Part shown: positions 46,470-57,769 of the stretch, piece after piece
How positions within the stretch are numbered: the stretch's first letter is position 1
Layout of the letters: the number at the start of each line of letters is the position of its first letter
NCBI GenBank assembly: GCA_030697175.1
Contig: JAUYQR010000005.1
Span: 124,001 to 188,000 of the forward strand
DNA from: Paracoccaceae bacterium
Lineage (GTDB): Bacteria > Pseudomonadota > Alphaproteobacteria > Rhodobacterales > Rhodobacteraceae
Reading direction: 5' to 3'
Length of the DNA stretch: 64,000 bases
Notes under the pieces: model-generated
Told to the model about the DNA's origin: nothing
Database searches by the model: none
What the model saw: the letters and a program-made list of their open reading frames with translations, nothing else
Program-made: the position numbers and the translations under genes

Positions 46470-47828
46470 ATGGTTTTCGACTACGATCTCTTTGTCATCG
46501 GCGGCGGGTCCGGCGGGGTGCGTGCGGCGCGCATCGCGAGTGGCGAGCATGGCGCCAAGGTCGGGCTGGCCGAGGAAAGCCGGATGGGCGGCACCTGCGT
46601 GATCCGGGGCTGCGTGCCGAAAAAGCTGATGGTGTTCGCATCGGGCTTTCCCGAAGCGATGGCGGATGCGCGGGCTTACGGGTGGGACGTGACGGTCGGC
46701 GGTTTTGACTGGCCGCGCTTTCGCACCACGCTGGAGGCGGATCTGGACCGGCTGGAGGCGGCCTATCGCACCACGCTGACCAATGCGGGCGTGACGATCC
46801 ATGATGCGCGGGCCACGCTGGTTGATGCGCACACGGTGCGGCTGGCGGACGGGACGACGGTCCGCGCGCGGCATGTTCTGGTGGCGACCGGGGGGCGGCC
46901 GTTCGTGCCGCAGATACCGGGGGCGGAATTGGCGGTCACGTCGAACGAGATGTTCCATCTGCCGCAGTTGCCGAAGCGGGCGCTGGTGGTGGGCGGCGGT
47001 TACATCGCATCGGAGTTTGCCTGCATACTGAACGGCTTGGGCGTTGAGGTGTGCCAGTATTACAGGGGCGCGCAGATCCTGCGAGGGTTCGATGACGAGG
47101 CTCGCGGCCATGTCGCAACGGCGATGGCGGCGAGCGGGATCACCATCCAGTGCGGCACCGACGTGCTGCGGCTGGAAAAGACCGACACCGGAATCGCGGC
47201 GGTGGCGACGGACGGGTCGAGCCGCGAGTTCGATCTGGTGATGTATGCCACCGGGCGGCATCCGAATACCGAAGGGCTGGGCCTTGAGGCGCTGGGCGTG
47301 GCGTTCGGCCGCCAAGGGCAGATCGTGGTGGACCGCTTCAGCCAGACGGCGGTGCCGTCGATCTTTGCGGTGGGCGATGTGACGGGGCGGGTGAACCTGA
47401 CGCCGGTTGCGATCCGCGAGGGACATGCCTTTGCCGATACGGTGTTCGGTGGCAAGCCCACGGTATTCGATCATGACCTGATCGCATCGGCCGTCTTTAC
47501 GCGGCCCGAACTGGGCTCGGTCGGGTTGGGCGAGGAGGCGGCGCGGGAGCGGGAGCCGGTCGAGGTGTATTCCACCGCGTTCCGGCCGATGAAGACGGCA
47601 TTTGCCGGGCGACCCGACCGGGTGATGATGAAGCTGATCGTCAGCCAAGAGACGCGCAAGGTGCTGGGTTGCCACATCGTGGCGCCTGAAGCGGGTGAAA
47701 TGATCCAGCTTGCCGCCATCGCAATCGGGATGGGCGCGACCAAGGAAGACTTCGATCGCACCTGTGCGGTACATCCCACGATGGCCGAAGAGTTGGTGAC
47801 AATGCGAAAACCCGTGAGAATAGCCTGA
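46470..47828 (+). CDS. gor: Glutathione-disulfide reductase
   Basis: Reduces oxidised glutathione with NADPH. The 452-residue protein has the FAD site VIGGGSGGVRAAR, the redox motif GGTCVIRGCVPKKLM (active disulfide Cys in C-x4-C), the NADPH site VVGGGYIASEFA and the C-terminal dimer motif CAVHPTMAEE with the active-site His. ATG 46470 is chosen because it gives the family start MVFDYDLFVIGGG. It precedes hflK by 77 bases. Confidence 0.94.
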   Translation: MVFDYDLFVIGGGSGGVRAARIASGEHGAKVGLAEESRMGGTCVIRGCVPKKLMVFASGFPEAMADARAYGWDVTVGGFDWPRFRTTLEADLDRLEAAYRTTLTNAGVTIHDARATLVDAHTVRLADGTTVRARHVLVATGGRPFVPQIPGAELAVTSNEMFHLPQLPKRALVVGGGYIASEFACILNGLGVEVCQYYRGAQILRGFDDEARGHVATAMAASGITIQCGTDVLRLEKTDTGIAAVATDGSSREFDLVMYATGRHPNTEGLGLEALGVAFGRQGQIVVDRFSQTAVPSIFAVGDVTGRVNLTPVAIREGHAFADTVFGGKPTVFDHDLIASAVFTRPELGSVGLGEEAAREREPVEVYSTAFRPMKTAFAGRPDRVMMKLIVSQETRKVLGCHIVAPEAGEMIQLAAIAIGMGATKEDFDRTCAVHPTMAEELVTMRKPVRIA

Positions 47829-47905
47829 CGCCGGGGGTTGGACCGCTTGATTTTCGGCCCCTCGTAACCAGTTATGGCAAGAGACAAAGGGAAAGGTTTC
47901 AGTAA

Positions 47906-49120
47906 ATGGCAGGAAGTGGCGGTCCTTGGGGCAGCGGAGGCGGCTCTGACGGGGACGACCGGAACGGCAAGGGCGGAGGCGGCGAGGATCGTCGTGGCCC
48001 GCGCAAGGGTGAATCCGGGCCGCAGATCCCCGAGATCGACCAGTTGGTGAAGCGCGGTCAGGAACAGATCCGTGTCCTGATGGGCGGGCGCGGGCGTGGC
48101 AATCTTGGCGGCGGCGGCGGACCGGGTGGCCCTGGCGCCGGCGGGCCTTTGGTGACCAAGCAGGGTGTGGCGCTGGGTGTGCTGGCCTTGGGCGCGCTGT
48201 GGGCGTTCATGTCGTTCTACACGGTGCGGCCGGAAGAACGGTCGGTCGAGCTGTTCCTTGGCGAAAGCTCCGGGATCGGCAGCCCCGGTCTGAATTTCGC
48301 GCCCTGGCCGATCGTCACCTATGAAAAGGTGCAGGTCACCGGCGAACGGATTACCGAGATCGGCACTGGCGAGGCCGGGTCCGAGACCGGACTGATGCTG
48401 ACGCGCGATCAGAATATCGTCGATATCGGCTTTCAGGTGGTGTGGAACATCGCCGACCCCGAGGGCTATCTGTTCAACCTGGCCGACCCCGAGGATACGA
48501 TCCGCGCGGTCAGCGAAAGTGCCATGCGTGACATCGTGGCGCGGTCGGAACTGTCGCCGATCCTGAACCGCGACCGTGGCGTGATTGCCGCGGACGTGCA
48601 GACGGCGGTGCAATCGACGCTGGACAGCTACAACGCGGGGATTTCAGTGATCCGCGTCAACCTGCAGCGCGCGCAGCCGCCGCGCGAGGTGATCGACGCG
48701 TTCCGCGAAGTGCAGGCAGCCCAGCAACAGCGCGACACGTTGGAAAAAGAGGCCGATGCCTATGCCAACCGGGTCACCGCAGGTGCCCGTGGTGCCGCGG
48801 CTCAGCTGGAAGAAGAGGCCGAGGCCTACCGCGCCCAGGCCGTGAACAACGCGGCGGGTGAAACCGCGCGGTTCATCTCGGTTTACGATGAATATGTGAA
48901 GGCGCCAGAGGTTACCCGGCGGCGGCTTTATCTGGAAACGATGGAAAAGGTGCTGGGTGGGATGAACAAGGTGATCCTTGACGGCGTCTCGGGCGGCGAG
49001 GCTGGTCAGGGCGTGGTGCCCTTCCTGCCGCTGAACGAACTGAACCGGATGCCCACGCCGCAAGCTGGCGGACAGGGTGCCGGGCAGGCTGCAGGCTCTA
49101 ACACGGGAGCGACCAACTGA
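47906..49120 (+). CDS. hflK: FtsH protease modulator HflK
   Basis: Inner-membrane SPFH-domain protein that with HflC encloses and modulates the FtsH protease. The 404-residue protein has a Gly-rich cytoplasmic N-terminus (about 1-85), one hydrophobic helix (GVLALGALWAFMSFY near 90-105), then an SPFH/band 7 domain and a coiled-coil stretch (QQQRDTLEKEADAYANRV). It overlaps hflC by one base (TGATG), so the two are coupled. Confidence 0.94.
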   Translation: MAGSGGPWGSGGGSDGDDRNGKGGGGEDRRGPRKGESGPQIPEIDQLVKRGQEQIRVLMGGRGRGNLGGGGGPGGPGAGGPLVTKQGVALGVLALGALWAFMSFYTVRPEERSVELFLGESSGIGSPGLNFAPWPIVTYEKVQVTGERITEIGTGEAGSETGLMLTRDQNIVDIGFQVVWNIADPEGYLFNLADPEDTIRAVSESAMRDIVARSELSPILNRDRGVIAADVQTAVQSTLDSYNAGISVIRVNLQRAQPPREVIDAFREVQAAQQQRDTLEKEADAYANRVTAGARGAAAQLEEEAEAYRAQAVNNAAGETARFISVYDEYVKAPEVTRRRLYLETMEKVLGGMNKVILDGVSGGEAGQGVVPFLPLNELNRMPTPQAGGQGAGQAAGSNTGATN

Positions 49121-50022
49121 TGCGCGCGATGTATGTCATTCCCGTGATCGTGGTGGTGCTGGTGGCCATCCTGTCGTCGTTGTTCATCGTTGATGAACGC
49201 AAGAAGGCGCTGGTGCTGCAATTCGGCCAGGTCACCCAGGTCAAGACCGACCCCGGTTTGGGCTTCAAGGTGCCGTTCATTCAGGAGGTGGTCTATTACG
49301 AGGACCGTATTCTGGGCCTGCCGACGACGCCGATCGAAGTCACGATGCTGGACGACCGCCGTCTGGTGGTCGATGCCTTTGCGCGCTGGCGGATCGTTGA
49401 TCTGGTGACGTTCCGCGAGGCGGTCGGCACCGGTGGCGAGACGCAGGCGTTGCGGCGTCTGGAAGGGATCGTCAACCCGGCGATCCAGGAAGTGCTGGGC
49501 TCGGTTCCGTCAAGCCGGGTGTTGTCGGAAGACCGCACGGGGCTGATGAACCAGATCCGCGACATCGCCCGCCGCCAGGCGCTGGCGCTGGGCATCGACG
49601 TGATCGACGTGCGTCTTACCCGCACGGATCTGCCGGAGCAGAACCTGGAAGCGACGTTTGCGCGGATGCGGGCAGAACGTGAACGCGAGGCGGCGGACGA
49701 AATCGCGCGCGGTGGTGAAGCGGCGCAGCGCGTGCGGGCAGCAGCGGACCGGACGGTGGTGGAACTGACCTCGGACGCGCGGCGCAAAGCCGAAGTGATC
49801 CGCGGCGAGGCCGACGCCGAACGCAACGCGATCTACGCCGAAGCCTTTGGCCGCGACCCGGAGTTCTTTGCCTTCACCCGGTCGCTGACAGCCTATGAGC
49901 GCGCCCTGCAATCGGGCAACTCGTCAATCGTGATGCAGCCGGACAGCGAGTTCTTCGAGTATCTGCGCAGCTACGACATCCCGGCGCCGAAAGCGCCGGC
50001 GGCAGTCGCGCCGGCACCATGA
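49120..50022 (+). CDS. hflC: FtsH protease modulator HflC
   Basis: Partner of HflK. The 300-residue protein starts with a membrane anchor (YVIPVIVVVLVAILSSLFIVDE), then an SPFH domain from FGQVTQVKTDPGLGFKVPF and a helical coiled-coil (EREREAADEIARGGEAAQRVRAAADR). It ends in a Pro/Ala-rich tail. It overlaps hflK at the front and the DUF2065 gene at the back by ATGA. Confidence 0.94.
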   Translation: MRAMYVIPVIVVVLVAILSSLFIVDERKKALVLQFGQVTQVKTDPGLGFKVPFIQEVVYYEDRILGLPTTPIEVTMLDDRRLVVDAFARWRIVDLVTFREAVGTGGETQALRRLEGIVNPAIQEVLGSVPSSRVLSEDRTGLMNQIRDIARRQALALGIDVIDVRLTRTDLPEQNLEATFARMRAEREREAADEIARGGEAAQRVRAAADRTVVELTSDARRKAEVIRGEADAERNAIYAEAFGRDPEFFAFTRSLTAYERALQSGNSSIVMQPDSEFFEYLRSYDIPAPKAPAAVAPAP

Positions 50023-50216
50023 GTGTGATGGCGCTTGCCCTTGGGCTGGTGCTGATCGTGGAGGGGCTGGCGCTTGCGCTGGCCCCTTCGCGCATGGAAG
50101 AGGTGCTGCGCCTGATCGCTAGCATCAGCCGCGACCAGAGACGGCTGATCGGGCTGGCCGCACTGGCGACAGGCACGGTACTGGTGTGGTCGGGGCAGCG
50201 GGCGCTGGGGTTCTGA
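50019..50216 (+). CDS. DUF2065 (YjeT-like) small membrane protein
   Basis: A 65-residue protein with two hydrophobic helices (about 3-22 and 42-60) flanking a charged loop EEVLRLIASISRDQRRLIG, matching DUF2065. Genes of this family lie beside hflKC in many proteobacteria, suggesting a role with that complex. The ATG overlaps the hflC stop by four bases. Confidence 0.85.
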   Translation: MSVMALALGLVLIVEGLALALAPSRMEEVLRLIASISRDQRRLIGLAALATGTVLVWSGQRALGF

Positions 50217-50360
50217 CATAATATTCACATCCGTTTGAAGCGGCGTGACGGGGTTTGCATTGTGTCCGGGCTTTACTATCTGTTCTTCTACACATGACGC
50301 GACCTGGGCTCTTCGCCCCACTTCTGCGCCGAACCTACCGTTGAACAGGAGTTCGCAACC

Positions 50361-51818
50361 GTGCCCGACTTGACCCCTTCCATCCGCAGCGCCTTGCGGT
50401 CCAGCACACTACTGGCGCTGGTGCTGGGCTTTGGCCTTTCGCTTGTGCCCGCGCATGAGGCAGAGGCGTTCGGCGCGCCGGAAAGCTTTGCCGAGCTGGC
50501 CGACCAGATCAGCCCGTCGGTGGTGAACATCACCACCAGCGCTCTGATCGCCGCCCCCGCCGATGGCATGCCGATGGTGCCCGAAGGCAGCCCGTTTCAG
50601 GATTTCTTCGATGATTTCAACAACCGTGGCGGTGGCAACGGCGGGCCACAGCGGTCCGAGGCGCTTGGCTCGGGCTTTGTGGTGTCCGAGGACGGCTACA
50701 TCGTCACCAACAACCACGTGATCGAAGGCGCCGACGAGATCAGCATCGAGTTCTTTTCCGGCGTCAAGCTGCCGGCAAAGCTGGTCGGCACCGATCCCAA
50801 GACCGACATCGCGCTTTTGAAGGTTGAGAGCGATACGCCGCTGCCGTTTGTAACCTTCGGCAACTCTGACCTGATGCGGGTTGGCGACTGGGTGATGGCG
50901 ATGGGCAACCCGCTGGGCCAAGGGTTCTCGGTCAGCGCGGGCATCGTGTCGGCCCGGGGGCGCGAGCTGTCCGGCACCTATGACGATTACCTGCAGACCG
51001 ACGCCGCGATCAACCGGGGCAACTCGGGCGGGCCGCTGTTCAACATGGACGGGCAGGTGATCGGGGTGAACACCGCGATCCTGTCGCCGAATGGCGGGTC
51101 GATCGGGATCGGGTTCTCGATGGCGTCGAACGTGGTGACCAAGGTCGTCGACCAGTTGAAAGAGTTCGGCGAAACCCGGCGCGGCTGGCTGGGCGTGCGC
51201 ATTCAGGACGTGACGCCGGATGTGGCCGAGGCGATGGGTCTGGAAGAGGCGAAGGGTGCGCTGGTTACCGACGTGCCGGACGGCCCGGCGAAAGAAGCGG
51301 GCGTGACGGCGGGTGACGTGATCACCATGTTCGCGGGCCAGCCGGTTGGTGATGCGGGCGATCTGACGCGCCGTGTGGCCGATGCGCCGATTGGCGAGGC
51401 GGTGCCGGTGATCGTGCAGCGCGAGGGCAAGACCGAGACGCTGCAGGTGACCTTGGGCCGACGCGAAGAGGCCGAAGCGGCACCTATTCCGGCGGCATCG
51501 CCAGCGCCGGCCGAGCCGAAGGAACTGCAATCGCTGGGCCTGACGCTGACGCCGCTGAACGAAGAGCTGCGCGGCGGGCTGGGCCTGGATGCCGGGGCCG
51601 AAGGGCTGGTGGTGACGGCGGTGGATCAGGCGTCCGAGGCCTTTACCAAGGGGCTTCGCGAGGGTGACCTGATCACCGAGGCCGGCCAGCAGAAGATCGT
51701 GCGGTTGCAGGATCTGGAAAACCGCATCGCCGAGGCCAAGGGGGCGGGGCGCAAGTCGCTGTTGCTGCTGGTCCGGCGCGGCGGTGATCCGCGGTTTGTC
51801 GCGCTGTCGATCGAGTAA
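50361..51818 (+). CDS. degP: DegP/DegQ-type periplasmic serine endoprotease
   Basis: Exported HtrA-type protease that degrades misfolded envelope proteins. The 485-residue protein starts with GTG after AGGAG and has a long signal peptide ending about residue 36 (AEA). The trypsin-like domain carries the triad in NNHVIEG (His), KTDIALLKV (Asp) and GNSGGPL (Ser); two PDZ domains follow from about 280 and 395. A linker rich in Pro/Ala/Glu lies between them. It follows hflK-hflC-DUF2065, a grouping seen often in this order. Confidence 0.94.
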   Translation: MPDLTPSIRSALRSSTLLALVLGFGLSLVPAHEAEAFGAPESFAELADQISPSVVNITTSALIAAPADGMPMVPEGSPFQDFFDDFNNRGGGNGGPQRSEALGSGFVVSEDGYIVTNNHVIEGADEISIEFFSGVKLPAKLVGTDPKTDIALLKVESDTPLPFVTFGNSDLMRVGDWVMAMGNPLGQGFSVSAGIVSARGRELSGTYDDYLQTDAAINRGNSGGPLFNMDGQVIGVNTAILSPNGGSIGIGFSMASNVVTKVVDQLKEFGETRRGWLGVRIQDVTPDVAEAMGLEEAKGALVTDVPDGPAKEAGVTAGDVITMFAGQPVGDAGDLTRRVADAPIGEAVPVIVQREGKTETLQVTLGRREEAEAAPIPAASPAPAEPKELQSLGLTLTPLNEELRGGLGLDAGAEGLVVTAVDQASEAFTKGLREGDLITEAGQQKIVRLQDLENRIAEAKGAGRKSLLLLVRRGGDPRFVALSIE

Positions 51819-51877
51819 GGCAGGCGGCTGGTTGAGAATGCTGGTGGCAGGATGACCTTCTGCCACCAGGTCGTCTT

Positions 51878-52733
<856 letters not shown>

Positions 52734-52734
<1 letters not shown>

Positions 52735-53405
52735 TGCGTCTGGCGCTGGCCTTGGCCCTGATGGCCGGAGCCGCGCAGGCGCAGGACCGGATTGTCGGGG
52801 CCACGCTGTCGGCCCCTACCGAGCGCTATGACCACGGTGTCCTTGGTGATGCGGTCGAGTGGGGCGCGCTGGACATCGTGCTGGCCGGCGGTGGTCGGGT
52901 GACCATAACGCTGCCGGAAAGCCGGGTGTTCGAAGATATCGAGGCCCGCCTTGCCGACCTTGATGGCGATGGCGATCCCGAAGTGGTCGTGGTTGAAACC
53001 GACCTGACGCGCGGCGCGTCGCTGGCCGTTTACGGCGCGCGCGGAGGGATTGCCGCCACACCGTTCATCGGTCAGCGGCACCGCTGGCTTGCGCCTGCCG
53101 GGATCGCGGACTTCGATGGCGACGGGCGGGTTGAGATGGCCTATGTCGACCGACCGCATCTTCTGGCCGAGCTTGTGTTTGTGCGGCTGGACGGCGACCG
53201 CCTGGTGGAAACCGCGCGGTTGGCGGGCCTGACCAACCACCGGATCGGGGATGCGTTCATCTCGGGTGGGGTGCGGGACTGCGGCACGGGGCCCGACCTG
53301 GTGCTGGCATCGAAGGACTGGTCGCAGGTGATGCGCGTGCGGCGCGGTGTGGTGGCGGTGATCGGGCCGATGCCGGACACGGGGCTGGCTGTTCCTGCCT
53401 GCTAG
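52734..53405 (+). CDS. Exported FG-GAP/VCBS-repeat protein
   Basis: A 223-residue secreted protein. Signal peptide MRLALALALMAGAAQA is followed by two repeats typical of VCBS/FG-GAP propellers: ADLDGDGDPEVVVVE and ADFDGDGRVEMAYV, with Ca-binding-type Asp residues. A C-terminal Cys pair (RDCGTG and the final Cys) may form a disulfide. It overlaps the ferredoxin stop by TGATG, so it is translated with it. The role is unknown. Its stop TAG is shared with the convergent gene (CTAG). Confidence 0.8.
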
Positions 53406-53809
53406 TCCGTGCTTTGCGGCAGGCGGTCGGATTTCTTGCGCACCAGCGTGCTGCGCAGATCGTGCATCGCCAGCAACAGGGCATCGGTGACGGCTTCAAG
53501 CTGGGTGTCGGTTGCGCGCGCCTGCGCCCATTGCGTGGTAAGGTTCAGGTGGTCGACGGCGCGCAGGATGTCATCAACATCGCGCGCGGCGAGTTGCGCG
53601 ATCCGTGCGTCCCGCCACGCAGTGATGGCCGCAAGGTCGGCCTCGGACAGCACCACTTCGCCATGCGGTTTGACGGTGCCGTTCTTGACGTTGACGGTGG
53701 CGATTTCGTCCAGTTCGATCCGGCGCTGGCGGTTTTCGGTATCGACCCGAAACACCACCGCGCCGTTTTCGCGGATGCGAAAGTAATACTCCGGCAGATC
53801 GTCCGCCAT
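53402..53809 (-). CDS. Conserved hypothetical protein
   Basis: A 135-residue protein not recognised. The first half suggests beta strands (YYFRIRENGAVVFRVDTENRQRRIELDEIATVNVKNG) and the second half helices (LEAVTDALLLAMHDLRSTLV). It lies 20 bases after aspC on the same strand and is probably co-transcribed. Its leader contains a 12-bp-period repeat (CAGCCCCTA twice) that spans the aspC stop. Confidence 0.72.
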   Translation of the reverse strand: MADDLPEYYFRIRENGAVVFRVDTENRQRRIELDEIATVNVKNGTVKPHGEVVLSEADLAAITAWRDARIAQLAARDVDDILRAVDHLNLTTQWAQARATDTQLEAVTDALLLAMHDLRSTLVRKKSDRLPQSTD

Positions 53810-53829
53810 AACAGCCCCTATTTCAGCCC

Positions 53830-55134
<1,305 letters not shown>

Positions 55135-55155
55135 TCAAGCAGGATCGGGTGGCAG

Positions 55156-55431
55156 ATGGACGAAACGGCTGATGCGCGCCTGAAGCGGTTGTCGATGCGG
55201 TCATGGCGGCGTGGCACCAAGGAGATGGATCTGGTGCTCGGGCCGTGGTCCGACGTGCATCTGGCTGGGCTGGGGCCCGACGATCTGGAGACCTATGAGC
55301 TTTTGCTGGCCGAAAATGATCAGGATCTGATGGCGTGGATCCTGGGCCAAGGCGAGGCACCGGCGGCGATTGCGCCTCTGTTGGGCAGGGTCGCGTCCCA
55401 TGCCAAGGACAGGCTGACGCGGCGCGGCTAG
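55156..55431 (+). CDS. sdhE: FAD assembly factor SdhE
   Basis: A 91-residue helical protein that helps insert FAD into succinate dehydrogenase. The invariant R-G-x-x-E motif is seen in WRRGTKEMD, and DLETYELLLAENDQDLMAWI is the conserved helix. Length is normal. No sdh genes are nearby. It is divergent from aspC. Confidence 0.9.
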   Translation: MDETADARLKRLSMRSWRRGTKEMDLVLGPWSDVHLAGLGPDDLETYELLLAENDQDLMAWILGQGEAPAAIAPLLGRVASHAKDRLTRRG

Positions 55432-55525
55432 CGGTCGGCTGGCGCCTTGGCCAACAAAAACACATCAGTTTACGAAATGTTTTCCCTTTGTGCTGATTCT
55501 ACCCCTGCTTTTGGGGAGACCGCAC

Positions 55526-56023
55526 ATGACACATAATGCTTCCTTGCTTGACGGATCGCAGACGGCGTTCCTCGGCTGTTACCTTGACAACCTTGCGCTG
55601 GTGGAACGGCTGCACCGGCTGCTGCTGGATGTGATCAAGGACGACTTCGAACGTATCGGGATACTTGAGATCAATTCGGTGCAGGCGCTGCTGCTGTTCA
55701 ACATCGGCGAAAACGAGGTGACGGCGGGCGAGTTGAAATCACGTGGCTATTACCAGGGCTCGAACGTCAGCTACAATCTGAAGAAGCTGGTCGATCTTGG
55801 TTACATGCACCACCAGCGGTCCGAGATCGACCGCCGCTCGGTGCGGGTCAGGCTGACGGAAAAGGGTCGCCGGGTCCGGGGGCTGCTGTCCGACCTGTTC
55901 GCCCGCCATGCCGAGGCGATGGAGCGGCGTCAGCTTGTCGACGCTTCCGGGATGGATGACATCAACACCTCGCTGAAGCGGATGGAACGGTTCTGGACCG
56001 AACAGATCCGGTATATCTATTGA
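55526..56023 (+). CDS. ldtR: MarR-family transcriptional regulator, LdtR-like
   Basis: A 165-residue winged-helix regulator. The recognition region LKSRGYYQGSNVSYNLKKLVDLGYMHHQRSEIDRRSVRV matches the LdtR group first described in Liberibacter, which controls L,D-transpeptidase and stress genes. No transpeptidase gene is in the window. ATG 55526 follows GGGGAGA; the longer upstream frame is not conserved. An AT-rich stretch just before (about 55455-55500) probably holds its promoter. Confidence 0.85.
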   Translation: MTHNASLLDGSQTAFLGCYLDNLALVERLHRLLLDVIKDDFERIGILEINSVQALLLFNIGENEVTAGELKSRGYYQGSNVSYNLKKLVDLGYMHHQRSEIDRRSVRVRLTEKGRRVRGLLSDLFARHAEAMERRQLVDASGMDDINTSLKRMERFWTEQIRYIY

Positions 56024-56048
56024 TCGACAGGGCAGGCGTCGCGGGGGG

Positions 56049-56486
56049 TCAGTTGACCTTTCGGCCCGGCAGGAACGGCAGGGGCGCCACAGGCACGCCG
56101 TCCTCGATCAGCTTTTTCGCCTCGTCGGGCTTTGCCTCGCCGTAGATCGCACGTTCGGGTGCTTCGCCGGAATGGATCCGCCGCGCTTCGGTCACGAAGT
56201 TCAGGCCGACGTATTCCGAGTTTTCTTCGATCTGCCGCTTCAACTCGGCCAGCGCCGCCTCGACCGCAGTGCCGGGTTCCGACAGGGGCCGCTGGTTCAC
56301 GGGCATTGCTCCTGCATTTCGTGCCGGGCGGACCGTGGGGGCCATCAGATCCTTGGCCACCGCTGTCGCTCCGCAGATCGGGCAGGCAATGTGGCCGGCG
56401 GCGTGCAGGCTTTCAAAAGCTGTCCCGTTCTGGAACCAGCTGTCAAAGCCGTGGCCGGCGTCGCATCTGAGGGAGTATCGGATCAT
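56049..56486 (-). CDS. DUF1178 family protein
   Basis: A 145-residue protein with an N-terminal zinc-ribbon-like region (RYSLRCDAGHGFDSWF, then HIACPICGATAVAKDLMAP) and the conserved C-terminal SEYVGLNFVTEARRIHSGEAPERAIYGEA, matching DUF1178. Function unknown. It is convergent with ldtR, 25 bases apart, and its 103-base upstream gap to the Nudix gene shows nothing clear. Confidence 0.86.
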   Translation of the reverse strand: MIRYSLRCDAGHGFDSWFQNGTAFESLHAAGHIACPICGATAVAKDLMAPTVRPARNAGAMPVNQRPLSEPGTAVEAALAELKRQIEENSEYVGLNFVTEARRIHSGEAPERAIYGEAKPDEAKKLIEDGVPVAPLPFLPGRKVN

Positions 56487-56589
56487 CCCGGTTTCGCCTT
56501 GGTGCTGTCAGCATAGCTAAGGGTTCGGTCCGTGGCGTCAATGCCCTAACGTGGCACCCCAAATCTTCGCCCTACCCGGCACGCACCGT

Positions 56590-57087
56590 TCAGTGGCCGC
56601 CGTCAGGCCCGATCGGCGCGGCGCGGCCTTCGGAGGCGGGGGTGAAACCTGCGATCAGCCGGGCCAGGTCCGGCTCGTCCACCGCAGCGGCGGCTTCGGC
56701 GGGGGAAAACCAGCGGCGCGTGCGGACCTTTACCTCGGGGAACTTGTCGGCAAGGCTGTCGACCTTGACGCCATAGACTGTCACGGCGCAGGGAACCGCA
56801 GCCTCGGGCGTGAGGCATTTCATGTAGCCAAAGCGGCCAAGGCAGACCGGGTTCACCTGTCCGCGCACACCGGCCTCTTCCCACGCCTCTTGCGCGGCGG
56901 CCGCCTCTGGCGCGCGCCCGGTCATCGGCCAGCCCTTGGGGATGACCCAGCGCCCGGTTTCACGGCTGGTGATCAGCAACACCTCGATCGATGTGCCATT
57001 GCGCCGCCAGCACAGGGCGCCATACTGGATAAGGGTGCCCTGCGCGCCCTTGGCACCACGTGCCACGATCTTGTCCTGCCTGCTCAT
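56590..57087 (-). CDS. Nudix hydrolase
   Basis: A 165-residue Nudix protein. The box G-x5-E-x7-x-E-x2-E-E-x-G is visible in GWPMTGRAPEAAAAQEAWEEAGVRG with the first consensus Glu shifted, so activity is likely but not certain. It begins KIVARGAKGAQGTLIQYGAL, typical of the NUDT4/DIPP-like alphaproteobacterial group that may cleave diphosphoinositol or dinucleoside polyphosphates. It is divergent from the peroxidase gene with an AT-rich gap between. Confidence 0.85.
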   Translation of the reverse strand: MSRQDKIVARGAKGAQGTLIQYGALCWRRNGTSIEVLLITSRETGRWVIPKGWPMTGRAPEAAAAQEAWEEAGVRGQVNPVCLGRFGYMKCLTPEAAVPCAVTVYGVKVDSLADKFPEVKVRTRRWFSPAEAAAAVDEPDLARLIAGFTPASEGRAAPIGPDGGH

Positions 57088-57253
57088 TTACCAAACCCAT
57101 CCGGCCGCCTGTTTTCCAGGTCTGACCTCTGCTCATCACTCAAACCTCAATGTAACATAAATTTCCCATGTTTCACAGGCTTTTCCCGGAAATTTGACCG
57201 ATCCGTCGGGCGGATTACATCTGACGCTCATGAACCGGCCGAGGGCACCCGAA

Positions 57254-57769
57254 ATGCGACTTGTTCCGCTTATCTTCTGCGCACAGCTTGCCTGCCTGCC
57301 CGCCTTTGCCGGAGGGTTCAGTTTTGCGTCGATCGACGGCGGGAAGATCGACCTGGGCGACTGGGCGGGAAAGCCGGTGCTGGTGGTCAACACCGCCTCG
57401 CTCTGCGGGTTTGCCGGGCAGTACGACACGTTGCAGGCGATGCACGAGAGGTATGGGCCGCAAGGCGTGCTGATCCTTGCGGTGCCGTCGGACGATTTCA
57501 ATCAGGAGCTGGACGACGAGGCCGCGGTCAAGGATTACTGCGAGGCGAATTTCGACCTGACCCTGCCGATGACCGAGATCACCAAGGTTACGGGGCCCGG
57601 GGCGCATCCGTTCTATGCCTGGGTGGCGGCAGAGGCGGGGTTCACCCCGGCGTGGAATTTCAACAAGGTGCTGCTGGCTCCCGATGGTAGTGTTGCGGGA
57701 ACCTGGGGGTCGGCGGCGGCACCCGATGGCCCGGCGATTGCAGGGCAGATCGAGGCGATGCTGCGGTGA
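57254..57769 (+). CDS. Exported glutathione-peroxidase family protein
   Basis: A 171-residue GPx-fold thiol peroxidase. The N-terminus MRLVPLIFCAQLACLPAFAGG looks like a signal peptide, so the enzyme is probably periplasmic. The active-site block is NTASLCGFAGQY (peroxidatic Cys, where the family usually has ASKCGFTPQY), with WNFNKVLL as the conserved Trp/Asn motif. ATG 57254 is chosen because GAGGG lies upstream; ATG 57230 is possible. Its stop overlaps the deacetylase GTG (GTGA). Confidence 0.82.
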   Translation: MRLVPLIFCAQLACLPAFAGGFSFASIDGGKIDLGDWAGKPVLVVNTASLCGFAGQYDTLQAMHERYGPQGVLILAVPSDDFNQELDDEAAVKDYCEANFDLTLPMTEITKVTGPGAHPFYAWVAAEAGFTPAWNFNKVLLAPDGSVAGTWGSAAAPDGPAIAGQIEAMLR

